Source: Hydrangea macrophylla
Lineage: Eukaryota > Streptophyta > Magnoliopsida > Cornales > Hydrangeaceae
Reading direction: 5' to 3'
Length of the DNA: 64,000 nt
Assembly: GCA_033977485.1 (NCBI GenBank)
Contig: CM066990.1
Coordinates: 14,202,001 to 14,266,000 of the forward strand
Shown here: positions 36,480-48,455 of the stretch, in pieces
Numbering within the stretch: the stretch's first letter is position 1
Layout of the letters: the number at the start of each line of letters is the position of its first letter
Notes under the pieces: generated by a model
What the model saw: only the letters and a program-made list of their open reading frames with translations
Databases searched by the model: none
Told to the model about the DNA's origin: nothing
Translations under genes and position numbers: made by a program

Positions 36480-36933
36480 TGGGTTTTTATAGACTTTAAT
36501 TTTTTATGTTTCTATGGTTTTGGCATGTGGGCCTATTTTACAATTTAAGTAGACATTTATTTAGCTTTAAACATGTAGTTTAAGTTGTTTTGGGCTTGAG
36601 TATTTAGCCCATGTCTTTTATTTTCGTTGAAGGCCTTTTTGGCCCAAGGATTTCTTAGAAGGGATTAAAAGAAAGAACTTTGTAGCAGCTTTGATATACA
36701 ACGTGAATGAAATTTATTTTCTGGAGAGCTATTCAGTTTTCTCTGCTTGTTCTTGATTGAACAATCCGAACTTATCAAAGGCATTCCCTTTGTGGCGTTC
36801 AAACCAAATCTGGGTTCTTGAAATAGGATTTCAACGGGTCTAGATCATCCCTGTGACTTGATTGTTGGCTTTCTTGGGTGAATTACAATCTGATCGTGGG
36901 TTCAAGGAATATCAATTTCACGGGTTCACATCA
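36480..36933 (+). repeat. Chromovirus 3' LTR (probable)
   Basis: The non-coding DNA after the pol stop ends in ATCAATTTCACGGGTTCACATCA-like sequence, a common CRM/Reina LTR end. The start is not defined because no second LTR is present. Beyond 36933 the PMD gene resumes. Confidence 0.55.
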
Positions 36934-36936
36934 CTT

Positions 36937-37590
36937 TTAGAGGCTCAGAACTTGGGCAGCATTTGTGTCCTTCTCAAGACGAGAATCAGAAGGGACTGAG
37001 GTACCGCGAGAACTTCTTTTAACTTTGAGCCCCCCTTTTCGGGCGAGCGAGTGATATAGGGGGACTATTCTGTCGGGGCTTCTTGTATTCTAATTCTTTC
37101 TGCGGTGCAAATTCGTTATCCAGATACTTTCACCTGTTTTGTTATTCGCCATCCTTAGATACAGGCTCCTTTGTTAGAAAAAATGGCTTCCATCCTTATT
37201 GGTTTGGACAAAACTCCCAAGGGTCACCTTACTCTGATAAAGGTGAAAAGGGATTTGATGGCCGTTAGGGATTTGAAAACCATGGGTTTAAAGGTAGATT
37301 AGCTGGAATCCCATCTCTTGGGTCTGAAGAAATTTGGTGAGTATTGTAGTCTTCAAGCTCAGTGTGCTACTGCTTCTAGTGAAGAGTCTAAATTAGAGGT
37401 GCGAATATCTGGATTGGAAGCACATATATCTGAGTTAGAGGTGTGCTTGGCGGAGTTACGTGTCTCTCTGTCCTCTTTGAGAGAGGAGAATAAGCATTTT
37501 CATGTACAGATAGGTAGAAGCCCTTTTCCCATTCCTATTCAGGAATGGTGGGCTTCCCGTTCCCCCTCCTTTCCTTAAACTGCTTTCAGA
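36937..37590 (+). pseudogene. PMD gene, C-terminal coiled-coil part
   Basis: This plus-strand fragment is separated from 24558-26140 by the Athila/chromovirus block. From 37183 it reads MASILIGLDKTPKGHLTL and then a long heptad-rich segment (LEVRISGLEAHISELEV, LAELRVSLSSLREENKHF), interrupted by a TAG near 37300. Long coiled coils after the PMD are common in transposon-associated PMD proteins. It converges on the minus-strand integrase end at 38711. Assignment to the same gene as 24558-26140 is inferred from order, strand and type. Confidence 0.6.
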
Positions 37591-38710
37591 GAGTTGACTT
37601 TCTCTTACTGTCTTTAACACCATTAAGGCATTGAAGTGTCGTGCATACACAAATCTTAAAGACTGAATGTCAGTCCTAAAAGAAAGCAAGATTCTTAATA
37701 CTTGTCTTCCGGGCTCATCGGCTTGCTTCCAAACGTTGGGTCATTCAGTCACTCCCTCGTTATGAGCTCTCCCCTATGCTTTTTGGGCTACGGGGAAAGC
37801 TCTATGAGTCCATTTCACTCTCGCTTTCAGTGTAATGAATGAGTTACTGATCGGGCCCCATCCTCCAATGGGTCCCTTTACTCTATTTAGAGTTTTTATA
37901 ATCAGATTATCATAAATGATCATTGAACCTTCTAGCACAGGTTTTTGAAACCAAAAAATGGCGATACAGGAATCTTAATTGCATTCTGTCGATTAAATCC
38001 CATGTATACATGCTAGAAGACAAGAAGGCAATGGTGACAATTCTGAAGTCCGAGTGCACGAGCATAGATATTATCGAGAGTTTTGCACGGATTGCTGTGA
38101 GAAGTAGAGATATGTTTATTGGATGTGCCTTTTCCTTCTCTTTGTGAATTTCCGCCAGTGAACATGCTTGTACTTCTTCTATTTTGAAACTTAATGGTGA
38201 GTCTTTTTGCAGCCCCTCTTCTTGCATTTCTACCACTATATGTACTTTTTTTATTTTTTTTATTTTGAAGCTTAATTAATGAATCTTTATGCAGATTTAT
38301 CCTTATTGCTTTTGAAATTCTTGTCATGATGTATGAAGTTTTGACAGGTTCTCTTGAGTGTTTATACTACATATCTCTCTAAAGGGAACATCCCCTAACT
38401 TTGTTTCTCTTTTTTTTTTTTGAAGTTTGAGCTTGGTTGCACGCCTTTACTATTGTGTATCAAACTTTGGCCGCTGTGAGCCAATCTTGGCTAGTGTATG
38501 GTCGACTGAGCCTATCCGGTTTTATCTTGCCATTTAAATAAGTAGATATCCATAAATGAATACAAGGATGGCCAAACTAGCTGAGACTGACTAAGGTTTT
38601 CCCAAAATTACATCGAAAAAGAAACAAAAGAGTCCTCTTCATTTAGGAAAATTGCACGGTTTACACTTTTCTTAAAAGCAACGAACAAAAAAAGAGTCAT
38701 ACAGACTATC
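37591..38710. other. Non-coding gap between antisense PMD remnant and Tat integrase
   Basis: AT-rich with T-runs near 38250 and 38410. It may contain introns and the 3' UTR of the PMD gene. No domain is recognised in either strand. Confidence 0.5.
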
Positions 38711-39500
38711 CTAAGGGTAAAACAATTTGACCCACTTCATGTTGAGAGTGCCCTTGTCACTTCCGGATTCGGGATCAATGATTTTGCAATACCCATTGTC
38801 GCTTACTTCCTTGATGATAAATGGGCCTTTCCATTTTGGTGAGAACTTTGGCGCGAACATCCCTCGCATGATATGTGTGGCTGCCTTTAACACAAGATCG
38901 CCTTCCTTTAGTTATCTTGGGTGCACCATCGCATCGTAAGCCTTGGCAATTCACGTTTAATAGTCTTTAGGCTAGATTTTGCCTTATCCCCTTTTTCATC
39001 CAACCATTCTACTTCAGAGAATCATGTGTCTAGGTCTACTTCGATTTGAAGCGCGATCCTTGCAGATGGTAGTGCAATCTCTACAGGTATGACCACCTCA
39101 GTTCCATAAACTACGGAAAATGGGGTAGCTTGGGTTGGTCGTCGCTTTAAAGTTCGATAAGCCCATAAAGCAAGTGGCAATTGGTCAGCGCATTATCGTG
39201 GAAAATCGTTCATGGTTTTGCTCAAGATTTTGGAGAGAGTCTTGTTACTCGCCCCACCTGTCCGTTACCCTCCTTGATGTTCAAATTGGTGTACTTGCTA
39301 TAATACCTCTTGAACTTGTTGACCAGCTAAACACCTTAGTGCCTTTCCATTGAAACTCCTTCTATATAGTTGTTGCTCGCTAACGAAAAATCTAGACACC
39401 TTCTTTTTAACTAGGGCTGCATCCATGTTTTCTGCAGGTAGCGCTCCTTCGATGATAAAATCCAAGTATGGTTGTCGCCAGTCACTAACCAAGTCTGTGA
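38711..39500 (-). pseudogene. Tat integrase, catalytic core deleted
   Basis: The N-terminal part (39298-39492) reads DWRQPYLDFIIEGALP and RFFVSEQQLYRRSFNGKALRCL, as in Tat integrases. The C-terminal part shows TPFSVVYGTEVVIPVEI and KAATHIMRGMFAPKFSPKWKGPFIIKEV, ending KWVKLFYP at 38711. The zinc motif and the three catalytic carboxylates should lie between them but are missing, so several hundred residues are deleted near 39240-39300. Stops also occur near 38920 and 39030. Confidence 0.85.
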
Positions 39501-40779
39501 AATTACACTCCTCCCTTGAAGGGTGTTCCTGGCATGTAGCACATCTTTGCTAAATTTCATTGGCTTCTCTAACCATCTCAGGCCAATGATAGCCTCTCCT
39601 CTAGATTATCCGATATAGGCTTAAGTTTGTGTTTCTACATACTTTGGTATGTATGGAATTGAGGTGCAAGTTTTCCTCTTCCTTTTCTATGCACTTGGCT
39701 AGCCATCCTCCCTGAGTCCTAAAATAGAGCTCTCCTTTATAGAATAAAAAATTTCTTATTTGTGCGATGGGCGTAGCACCTTGTGCTTGTAACTTTGTTC
39801 TGATGTCTCGCCTCTAATCATGGGGACCATTGTCTTTCACAGGGACCAATTCTGTCACACTGCACAGGAGAGTTCTCTTGAGAATTTCTATGTTAAGGGA
39901 CTCTCCCTCGATGTCTACTTTTGAAGCTAGGGTTGCAAGCACATCTGGGTGTCTATTGCTTTTTCGTGGAGCATGCTCTATCTCGACATTAGAAAATCCA
40001 TCCATGCACTTTTGTAGAATTGTGCAATATGCCGCAAGAGTGAGCTCCTTGATAGCGTAATCGCCGTTCACTTGCTTTATGACCAAGTTAGAATTCTCCC
40101 ACCACTTTTATCAAATCGATCCCCATGCTTTTTGTAGCTAAGAGTCCCAATATGAGTGCTTTATACTTGATTCGTTGTTAGAACATAGAAATGCTAATTT
40201 GAACGAGAGGCTTATCTTCTCGCCTTGTTCACACATAAGGACTATGTAAGCTCCTCCCCCTTTTGAAGTGGAGGAACCATCAAAGCTAAGATTCCACGCT
40301 CCTTTTGGCTATTCTGCCGAGGCGGCACATAAATTGTTGCCTGGGAGTTCCTCCATAATTAGCCCGGGTTCGCCACTTAGAGAATGCGCCATTAAGTTCG
40401 CCAATGCTTGACTCTTGATTTCTTTAGACGGTGAGCAATTTATCTCAAATTCTATTAGTGAGAATAGCCATCGTGCCATCCTTCCTGATAAGGCGGGCTT
40501 ACTGAGGAGATGCTTGATTAGATCTCATTTTGTGATTATCTGAACTAAAAATGCTAACAAATAATGCCTAAATTTCTACGCAGCAAAAATGAGTGCGAGG
40601 CAGTGCCTCTCCGTTGGTGTGTATCGTATTTTCGGACCTCTAATGATGCAACTTATATAATAGATTGGCTTTTCTATTCCCTCCACTTCTTGAGCAAGCA
40701 AAGCACCAATAGACTTATTGGTGGAGGTCAACTACATCAAAAGTGGTTGTCCCTTCTGTGGTGAAGTAATGGTTTGGGT
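39501..40779 (-). pseudogene. Tat RNase H plus archaeal-type RNase H (aRNH)
   Basis: Tat elements carry a second, archaeal-like RNase H after the usual one. Here the second domain is visible as LSFDGSSTSKGGGAYIVL near 40290 and as the segment 39814-40086, which reads VIKQVNGDYAIKELTLAAY, then IEHAPRKSNRHPDVLATLA. The first RNase H, near 40400-40780, is heavily broken but retains fragments. Multiple stops and frameshifts are present. Confidence 0.75.
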
Positions 40780-41640
40780 CTAGGTTAAGACCTTCTTTAC
40801 CACTTCAAATGCCTTATCATGTTCCCCCTTCCATTCAAAGGCCGACTTTCCTTTAAGGAGAGAACTAAATGGTTGAGTGATTTTTACGAGCGCCGGGATG
40901 AACCTTCTCAGATACGAGACCTTCCCTAAGAAGCTCTTTAACTGCTTCATTGAGGACGGCCATAGCATTTCTTGAATGGCTTTAACCTTTTCCAGATCCA
41001 GGTCAATCCCATGTCGATGCACTATATACCCCAAAAATTTCCCAAAATTCACTCCAAACGTGCACTTTAGCGGATTCATCTTGAGTTTAAAGGCCCTCCT
41101 ACACCTGTCGAAAACTTTTCACAGACCTGAAAGGTGCGACGAATCGTGTTTAGACTTTACCACCAAGTCATCAATGTAAAATTCCATTTCCTTGTACAAC
41201 ATATTGTGAAAAATGGCCATCATTGTGTACTGATAAGTTGTGCCTGCATTTTTTAATCTAAACAGCATCACGGTATAATAGAAATTTCCCAAAGGGGTCC
41301 TAAAGGCTGTCTTTGTCGCGTCGCTCTCCCCCATTTTAATTTGGTTATAACCACTAAAACCTTCCATGAATGAGAGCATTTGGTGTTCAGCTATCGCGTC
41401 AATTAGTGTATCGACGTTGGGGAGAGGGAAGTCACCTTTAGGACATGCCTTGTTTAAATTGTGAAAATTCACACAAACTCTTATTTGTCCGCTCTTTTTC
41501 TTTACTGGGACTATGTTCGCCAACTAGATAGGATGATGGAGAAGTTTGATGAACCCCGCCTCAAGCAATTTTGTGATTTCGCTTTTAATTTGGGTTTTGA
41601 GCTCAGGGCAAAATATCCTCGATGATTGCTTAACAGGGAT
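40780..41640 (-). pseudogene. Tat reverse transcriptase
   Basis: Motifs run from IVPVKKKSGQIRVCVNFHNLNKACPK through GDFPLPNVDTLIDAIA, FMEGFSGYNQIKM and KTAFRTPLGNFYYTVM to MEFYIDDLVVKSK, where YIDD is the catalytic box. The thumb follows in 40780-41079 with FLGYIVHRHGIDLDLEKV and SFLGKVSYLRRFIP. A TAG at about 41524 and a frameshift near 41100 break it. The NKACPK-DFPLPN wording is characteristic of Tat RTs. Confidence 0.88.
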
Positions 41641-42019
41641 GGCTATCGCAGACACATTGAGCTTGTGATATGTGATCGCGGGATCTAATCCTGGCATTTA
41701 TGAATATGTCTATGCAAAAACATCTGAGTATTCCTTCAACAACTTTAATAGTTCTCCGCGGTAAAACATCGCCCAAGTCCTTTGAGATAAAAACTGCTTT
41801 TGGGATATACTTCTCTTCGGCTAGATTGAATTGTTCTAGCTACCGCTCTTTGTGTCTTGGTCTGTCCTGTAAACATTTTGGTGCATCTTTGGGTTCAACG
41901 ATTGACTCTACCGTGATTGGTTCTGCAGTAAAGCAAGGAAAGGGGTCACCCTCTAGACTCGAGGGTAACCCCTCGGATTGTCATAAGCGGTAGACCATCC
42001 TCCCACTAGGGAGTCAGAC

Positions 42020-42515
42020 TCAATAACATTGGGTTTCCTCGTGGATTTTGCAAGTCTCTCGGATTTCATGCACCCTACGCCTTTTTCCTTGTCTGTATTC
42101 AACTGTGAAGTTTCCTTTCCTAGCATTTTCCCATCGTGGAAGGGGGCTAGAAGATCCGGATGATCTTGGATTCTCCTCGTTATCCATGAACTCGGTACAA
42201 AATACTGAGTCTAAGTAGTGCGCTTCATGGAGGACAAACGGGGTCTTAGAAGTGACAATCGTCACTATCTTGTCATTGACGATTCCCTTGGCACATTGAT
42301 GGGATGTTAAGGGAATTAGAGCAAACTTATGCATCCAGCATCTTCCTAACAGCGTGTGGTAAGATATATCAGTCTTGATTACATGGAAGTGGGTATGGCA
42401 TCTGATTGGTCCCACAATGAGGCCCAATGTTATGTGCCCCAAACTTCGTTGAGACGTTCTTCCAAACCCAGTGATAGTCATGGATTGCCTAATCAAATCT
42501 TCCTCAGAGTATCTT
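42020..42515 (-). pseudogene. Tat protease, C-terminal part and spacer
   Basis: It continues the protease that begins at about 43849-44046, after the solo LTR. Visible are LIRQSMTITGFGRTSQRSLG, VGPIRCHTHFHVIK and SYHTLLGRCWMHK, the conserved end of Tat proteases. The tail is basic and of unknown role. Confidence 0.8.
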
Positions 42516-42520
42516 GTGAC

Positions 42521-43843
42521 TGATCGGGAGAGAACAGATCCTAATTACATGCCTTAATTCACATTTGTTAGCATATTTTATCCTGTTCTTATGTATTTTT
42601 ATTTCGTTTTCTATTTTAGAGCAGGTTTTGGAAGAAAACACTAATCCAGGTTAAATAGGGAGAAAAAGCAGAAAGAATGAAGCTGAAAAAGGCACCTCGC
42701 GCGCGCGGCCCGCTTGCGCGAAATACCATAAATCGCTCGCGCGACCTCCCAATATCGTGCTCGCGCAGCCCGCTCGCGCGACCTGTGTAAAAATCAAATA
42801 CGTGTATTTTAGTATTCTGAAGAGCCCTATGCGAACGAAACTGCCTAATTGCGTCCAAACTGTAAAATATAGCAATTTTAGTGCGAATTGGATTAGGAAA
42901 GCTTCCAAAACTTGTTGTAAATCTATAAATACCCTATTTTACTTCAATTTAGGGGTTGGCAATTATTATACAACCAATATACAACCAAAACTTCAGCCAT
43001 TGAAGGGAGGAAAGCAAGGAGAAGAAGAAGAAGACCAAGGATTCCCATGGCCTCCTCCATCAACCTCTTGCTGTTCATCAATTCTATGGCCAACTAAACT
43101 CAAGATCTAGGGTTTCAATGAAACCCTAGCCAAGTAATAGGGTGTATTTTATGTTTTTTATTTTAGTTTTATTATGTATGGATGATAGTTACATGTTCTG
43201 AGGATTTTTATAAATAAATCGTGCTTTTATTGATTAAATCATTACTTTCAAAGTTTACTCTTGTCTTAGATCTATTTTGATGGTAGTGTGCTCAATGATC
43301 TATGCTTGCTGTGCTTGTTTAGATTATTTACAATGTAATGGTGCTTAAATTGAATTGTGCTATCAAGTATCCGAATAGTCCATGCCTAGATTAGACGAAT
43401 TATACCACAACCCTAGTTTAGTGTGGGATAATTCGTGCTAACCGAAGATGGATTATGTTGGTGCTTGAACCATAGTTATTTTCTTGACGGAGGAATCGGG
43501 CTTGTAGCTACAATTCCCCATTATCATCCAACTTAATAAGCTAAAGTAATTCGTAAATACCCTTATTATAAAGCTAGTGGTGGATTTGCAATCCTAGGTT
43601 CCTTAAACTTATTATAAAAATAAATATTTAATTGTTTTCATAATTTAGATTTACTTTTATAGTTATTAGTTTAATTCAAATTAAATCTAAAATATGTTTT
43701 TCTTAATTAACTAAATTTAGGTTTTAAAAATTAAAGTGTATAGTATTCAATCTCTGTGGGTTCGACCTTTACTTCCACACTACAAATCTTTTGAAAGTAA
43801 GCACAAATAAGCATACTTTTATATCTTGATTTTGACAAGATCA
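42521..43843 (+). mobile_element. Solo LTR (Athila/Tat-type) inside Tat protease
   Basis: It is 1,323 bp, from TGATCGGGAG to AAGATCA, with GTGAC duplicated at 42516-42520 and 43844-43848. The flanking protease reads on across it. Orientation is plus, judged by a TATA-like CTATAAATACCC near 42922 and a GTGGGTTCGACC signature near its right end. A CGCGCG-rich block lies at 42695-42783 upstream of the TATA. No internal region is present, so it is a solo LTR produced by LTR-LTR recombination. Confidence 0.88.
42695..42783. repeat. CGCGCG-rich near-palindromic block in the solo LTR
   Basis: Three phrases of the form CTCGCGCGCGCGGCCCGCTTG, CGCTCGCGCGACCT and GCTCGCGCAGCCCGCTCGCG, spaced about 30 bases. 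It resembles the blocks at 11706 and 33323, although those LTRs belong to a different family. Confidence 0.75.
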
Positions 43844-43848
43844 GTGAC

Positions 43849-44046
43849 CTTTAGCATTTTCAGTGAGATGATATTGAGTGAGGCGCCACAATCCAAGAAT
43901 CCTCTTTGGAATTCGATTCCATTTATCTTGATTGGAACATACAAAGGTTGGTTATGGGCAAAGGGAACTTGTCTATCAGCTTCAGTAAAGGTGATGGTAG
44001 AGGCGACCTCTCTAAGAGTTCCCCTCATGGAGCCTCCACTTTGCAT
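43849..44046 (-). pseudogene. Tat protease, N-terminal part
   Basis: It reads VASTITFTEADRQVPFAHNQPLYV and then the active site GFLDCGASLNIIS, where other Tat proteases have V/I-D-G-G-S. The frame runs into the solo LTR at 43843. Confidence 0.82.
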
Positions 44047-45146
44047 ACATTTTCCTCATGCACTTCTGCACTTTTGAGGATAGCTTTAGTCGTAACAAAC
44101 CTTGCTTCCGAAGTCAGACCCAATTGATCAAAGAATCTTCTAAACTTCTCGCTTTCCTTAAGTCGATCCGCTTGTTTATTGACAAGAGCATCCTCGTGGA
44201 ACTCTGGCTCTGGGGGTTCATACATAGCGATCTCCTCAATCTCGTCATAGTATGATGCTATCATAACTTGCTTTCCTTTATTTCCATGTCGTGGCAAGGG
44301 GTTGATCTCGATGTTAGTTACGTTTGGTAGTCCTAACTCCTTATTTGCGATCTTCTTTTGGAACAAGCGCCTTAGAATCCAACAATTCTCAAGTGTGTGA
44401 TGGTTATGCTGTTGGTAGGGACAATACTTGTCTTTGGTTGTATGGGAAGGGTTATCTGACCTGGGCATTCCAATACCTTATTCCCCACCCATTTCTTTAG
44501 TACGGCGCACACAACTTTGAGCTCGCAAGGGAAATTGGGAGGGGGAGTACTCTCTTGCCCCTTTTTGATTGAGTTATCCCCGCGACCCCCTTTTTTTTCC
44601 TCGCACTTCGGAAGCTTTGGGGCACTTATTGAACTGGGGTCGAGTCGTGGTCACTCGGACAGGAATCTCCTTAATAACTTCCTGGACCTTTCGCCCCTTT
44701 TCCATAAGAGTGGAGAAGGTAGAGATGTTGGAGTTAATCAGATTGAGCTTATATCTGGGTTGCATTCCATCTATGAATATTTTGATAAGCTCGATTTTAG
44801 GTATTTCTTTGCGGCAGTCGATGGATCCTTCTCTGAATCTTTTTACATAACCCAAGAGATCCTCGCTTTACTTCTGAGTAATTTTTGTAAGCGAGAATCT
44901 CATGATACCCTCTTCCATATGGAAGAACTTGTCATGGAAGCGCTGCACCATAGTCTCCCAATCAGGGATGGACCCGGCTTGCAAATTGTTATACCATGTG
45001 TAAGCTTTATCCATGAGGGATTTGGAAAACTCCCTAAGTCTTAGACTATGATCTTACCCAAAGTTTGCCAAAGTTTCCACAAAGCGGGCGATGTGTTCGT
45101 AGGAATTGCCTTTCTTTCCGTCAAAGAACTAGAATTTTAGGTATTG
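44030..45146 (-). pseudogene. Tat gag, central and C-terminal part
   Basis: Two clear segments are 44574-44855, with YVKRFREGSIDC and ELIKIFIDGMQPRYK-type wording, and 44025-44468, with a CPYQQHNHHTLENCWILRRL zinc-like box. A third, near the right edge, has the FDGKKGN-type start of the gag core. Stops and frameshifts separate them. At 45147 the sequence meets the 11.6-kb insertion, and the matching gag N-terminus is at 56801-57381. Confidence 0.82.
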
Positions 45147-45151
45147 GTACC

Positions 45152-48100
45152 TGTGGATACCGGCATTTGGGCCCACTTATAATTTTAAAACATTTTTTAA
45201 ATTCAAATTTAAATACGAGTCGCCACTTAATTTTTAAAAGAAAAAAATTGAGAAACCATTTTAAAAGCAAACTGATCTTTTGTGAAACCAAAGATAAATT
45301 GGGTCCGGGGATTATAGAATGAAAGGGGAAGGAGCCCGGCGGACTAAAACACCCCCTTTCATCCTATCTCATAATAGGCCTCTGCTCAACATCCTTTTTA
45401 ATTGAATTATTAATCTAAGCGTGCCCTCAACTAATACATATATATGTATATATATAAATAATACATTACATAAGCATGTTGAAAGGGGTGCAAAATTCCT
45501 AATGACAAAATATCATTCATAAGCCACGTAATTCAAGTAGCAAGCAATATGATATGCAAATAGGGAACTAGAAAACATACCCAGGATCAAGCTGCGAAAT
45601 AGAAACATGCAATGCATACATATAAAATAAAACCTAAGAAAATGTCTCTAACGCATATAAACACATAAGGAAAAATCCTAATTCTAAAGTGTCGCACATG
45701 GAGTCCAAAAATCAATGAAATCGACAAATAAAATAAACTAGAGAAGGGTTGGGAATCGTACCTCAAGAGCGATACAAAACAAAGGATTAGTCCACATGCT
45801 TTAAACAAGATCTATAATATCAAATATTCATTCCTGAAAAATGTCTAGCTTAGATCTATCAAGCATGGAAAGAATTGACCTATTTGTGGATTCTTTCTAA
45901 TTAGTTGAGAACATATCACCTTTATAGATATGCAAGTCTCAACTAGGAGCTAATGCAATGTCCATATAAAGGTGGCATGATCCCAACATGATTTCAAGAA
46001 CTCACAACTAGGTTCAATTAGGGACAAAACAACCTAGAGCTAGATCCTAACTACAAGTATCGATTGTACATGGATGAATGCATGGATATATATGAGGACA
46101 AGCTATGAATTATTCACTAACTTGGATCACTTAGCCTCTGGATTTAAGATAAATTATCATTATTCAAAACATGATTTGGGTCCCAAGACATTAGGAAACC
46201 ATTGAGACTAGACAAAAACAGTAACTGTTTCTCATAAATTACAGAGAGCAGACCTGACTTTCAAAGATAGAAAAACCATACTTCCAACGGTTGGATCTTA
46301 ATGATTTTTTTGGATATGATATGCATCTGTGAGTCTAGTTTCTAACCCAAAAAGAAAATCAAGGTTTGAACGGTTAGATCTCTGGGAATGAAGAAAGCAC
46401 TAGGCATCACTCAGGAATTTTCAACTTTCTGTCCAGAGATTTTGTGTGATTTTCTAAAAATAGAAAACAAATGATAAATACTTAGATCTTTTTACGGTAT
46501 CTTCCTAGAACATTGAAATACCTAGAAAAAATTATTTTGGGTCAAGAAAGTTTGATTAAGGTTCTGATTTATTAATTTTAAAACGGACTTGCTGTTCTGA
46601 AATTTTGGACAGAGAGTTGCTTGTTTTGAAATCATAAGACCAAATCATCTTAAACATGTAATTTCATCAAAACAAAAATCACAGAGGTACGTAAATGAGT
46701 TACGAACATCCTCCAATTGGTCTCATCCAATTTGAATGAACCATGATTTTATAATAAAAAAAATTGATCACAGTTGGTTTATGGATTCACTGCACCTTTG
46801 TTGAATTGGCGTTCATATTTTGAATCAAACTTGATCCATGATTCTAGAGAGAACTAGGATCAAATATGACTATGATTTTTGGAATAGTGATGAAATATAA
46901 AGAGATCCATAGACTTATCTTTAATGGATCTCCATCATAGATCTCATAGTTGAAGATCTAGCAAGAGAATCCTAAGATCTTACCCAATCTTATGAACCTT
47001 GGAATATAAACTATGAAAATCTACATATAATTCCTCTCTCAAACATATGATCCTTGAGGAATGTAAAACCATGACACCTTATTCTCCTCTCAAATTATAG
47101 GTCCTTGGAGACTAAATGAGACCCAAGTCTACTTGAACCTCTATGGAATATAGCATGAATCCCATAAGATTCTTAGTAATGAGGTTCAAATCATGAGTTG
47201 AGACTTGAATCTTACTAACTATGTGTAGACATGACTATGGCTTTTCTTAATTACATATGAATCATGAGACCATAGGAAACTAGGGAATTGAATTTTAAAA
47301 AAAAGGACTCAAAGGAATACATAAAGTTTTATGAATTTCAAAAGAAAAATAGAAATGAAGAATCAAAGTTTACTTAGAGAAATTGGAATACAAATTCTTC
47401 AAAACCGAACTTATTTTAAATCCAAGGCATCAATTAGATCCAAATTAATGAAATATTATGAGATTCAATCACAAATTCTAAGTGGTGTGTGATGAAATGA
47501 GGTAGGAAGAGAGGTTTTGAAAGTGTGTAAAGATCCTAGAACTATGAATTTGTGATTGAATTTGCCTAATTATTCCAAGGATTGAGAGATTACCTCTATG
47601 ACCTCAAGGATTTCTTCTATTTCTTGTGAAGCTCTTCCAAAAATCTTCAAATTCTTCTTCAAGAAAAACTCCCCTTTTTTTCTTCTCAATTCTCTTTCTC
47701 TATTGTATATAAATCTTGTATATCTCAATTTTGATTTCAAAATCAAGTCCCTCCCAATAATGGAGATGAAGGTCTGTTTATATAGACCAACATTACAAGG
47801 TTAAATGGGTAAATTCGGCTGAAAACCCATGTGCAAAGTTTTCTTCTAAAACATGTGAGAAAAGCAGTCTGTTACAGCGCGCGACACTCGACGACTTGCC
47901 TGCGGCACCTCACTGACTGCCAGGCGGTACTCACTGACTGCCAGGCGGCACTCAGTGAATGCCAGCGCCACGTGCCGCAGCTAATAGAATTTCTGCCTTC
48001 TTTTTAATTTTCAAAATATATATTAACACAAACTTAATTATTAGTAAAGTATGTACTAATGTACTTCTATTTGTAATGTACTTCATTAGGACACATCCAT

Positions 48101-48439
48101 GTGCATAGTATATACTTTAATATATTATTTTATTTATTTCTTTTTTTCTTTTCTTCTATCCTTTTTGTCTTTTCTTTTCAAAACTTCTTTTCACTTTCTC
48201 TTTTTCAGGATAAATCCCTAGACTGACTTTCTCATACGTTTTTCAACATTCGGGTTTCTCCTGAATACCCAATTTCTCTTTCTTTAATTTTTGATTTTTT
48301 TTAAACTTGATTCAAAGAATCTTTGAAGAATTTGAATTCTTTGGAAAAACTTTGAATTTCACCGGTCATTGTCATCATCGGTCTTTTAGAGGCAACCAAT
48401 CCCTGGATTTGACGTTTGGTCAAAATTGGGGTGTCTACA
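45152..48439 (-). repeat. 3' LTR (3.3 kb) of the PMD-carrying element
   Basis: On the minus strand it starts TGTAGACACCCCAATTTTGACC, a start seen in many dicot LTRs, and ends GGTATCCACA. The left part holds the AAATACGAGTCGCCACTTAA and GGGTCCGGGGATTATAGAATG phrases typical of this LTR class. The minus strand has a TATA-like GGTCTATATAAACAGACC at about 47770-47787. A GGCACTCA-type palindrome cluster lies at 47880-47975. Its right 1.27 kb matches 55525-56795. Confidence 0.87.
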
Positions 48440-48455
48440 GTTTTCCCCTCTTCGG
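48440..48455 (-). other. Polypurine tract of the PMD-carrying element
   Basis: The minus strand reads GCCGAAGAGGGGAAAAC directly before the LTR start TGTAGACACC. This confirms minus polarity. Confidence 0.75.

Larger units (their letters stand above)
34194..36933 (+). mobile_element. Chromovirus (CRM/Reina-like), 5' truncated
   Basis: It starts inside the RT domain and continues through RNase H, integrase and a 3' LTR whose end reads CACGGGTTCACATCA. LTR, gag, protease and the RT palm are absent at the left. The integrase C-terminus ends with a GPITRSRAKKI motif and no canonical chromodomain is visible, which fits CRM-like elements. The lineage is judged by eye. Confidence 0.82.

Noticed and set aside
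44517..45044. 175-codon plus-strand frame over the Tat gag
   Set aside because: It is the reverse shadow of gag; the minus strand carries recognisable gag wording and the plus strand none.
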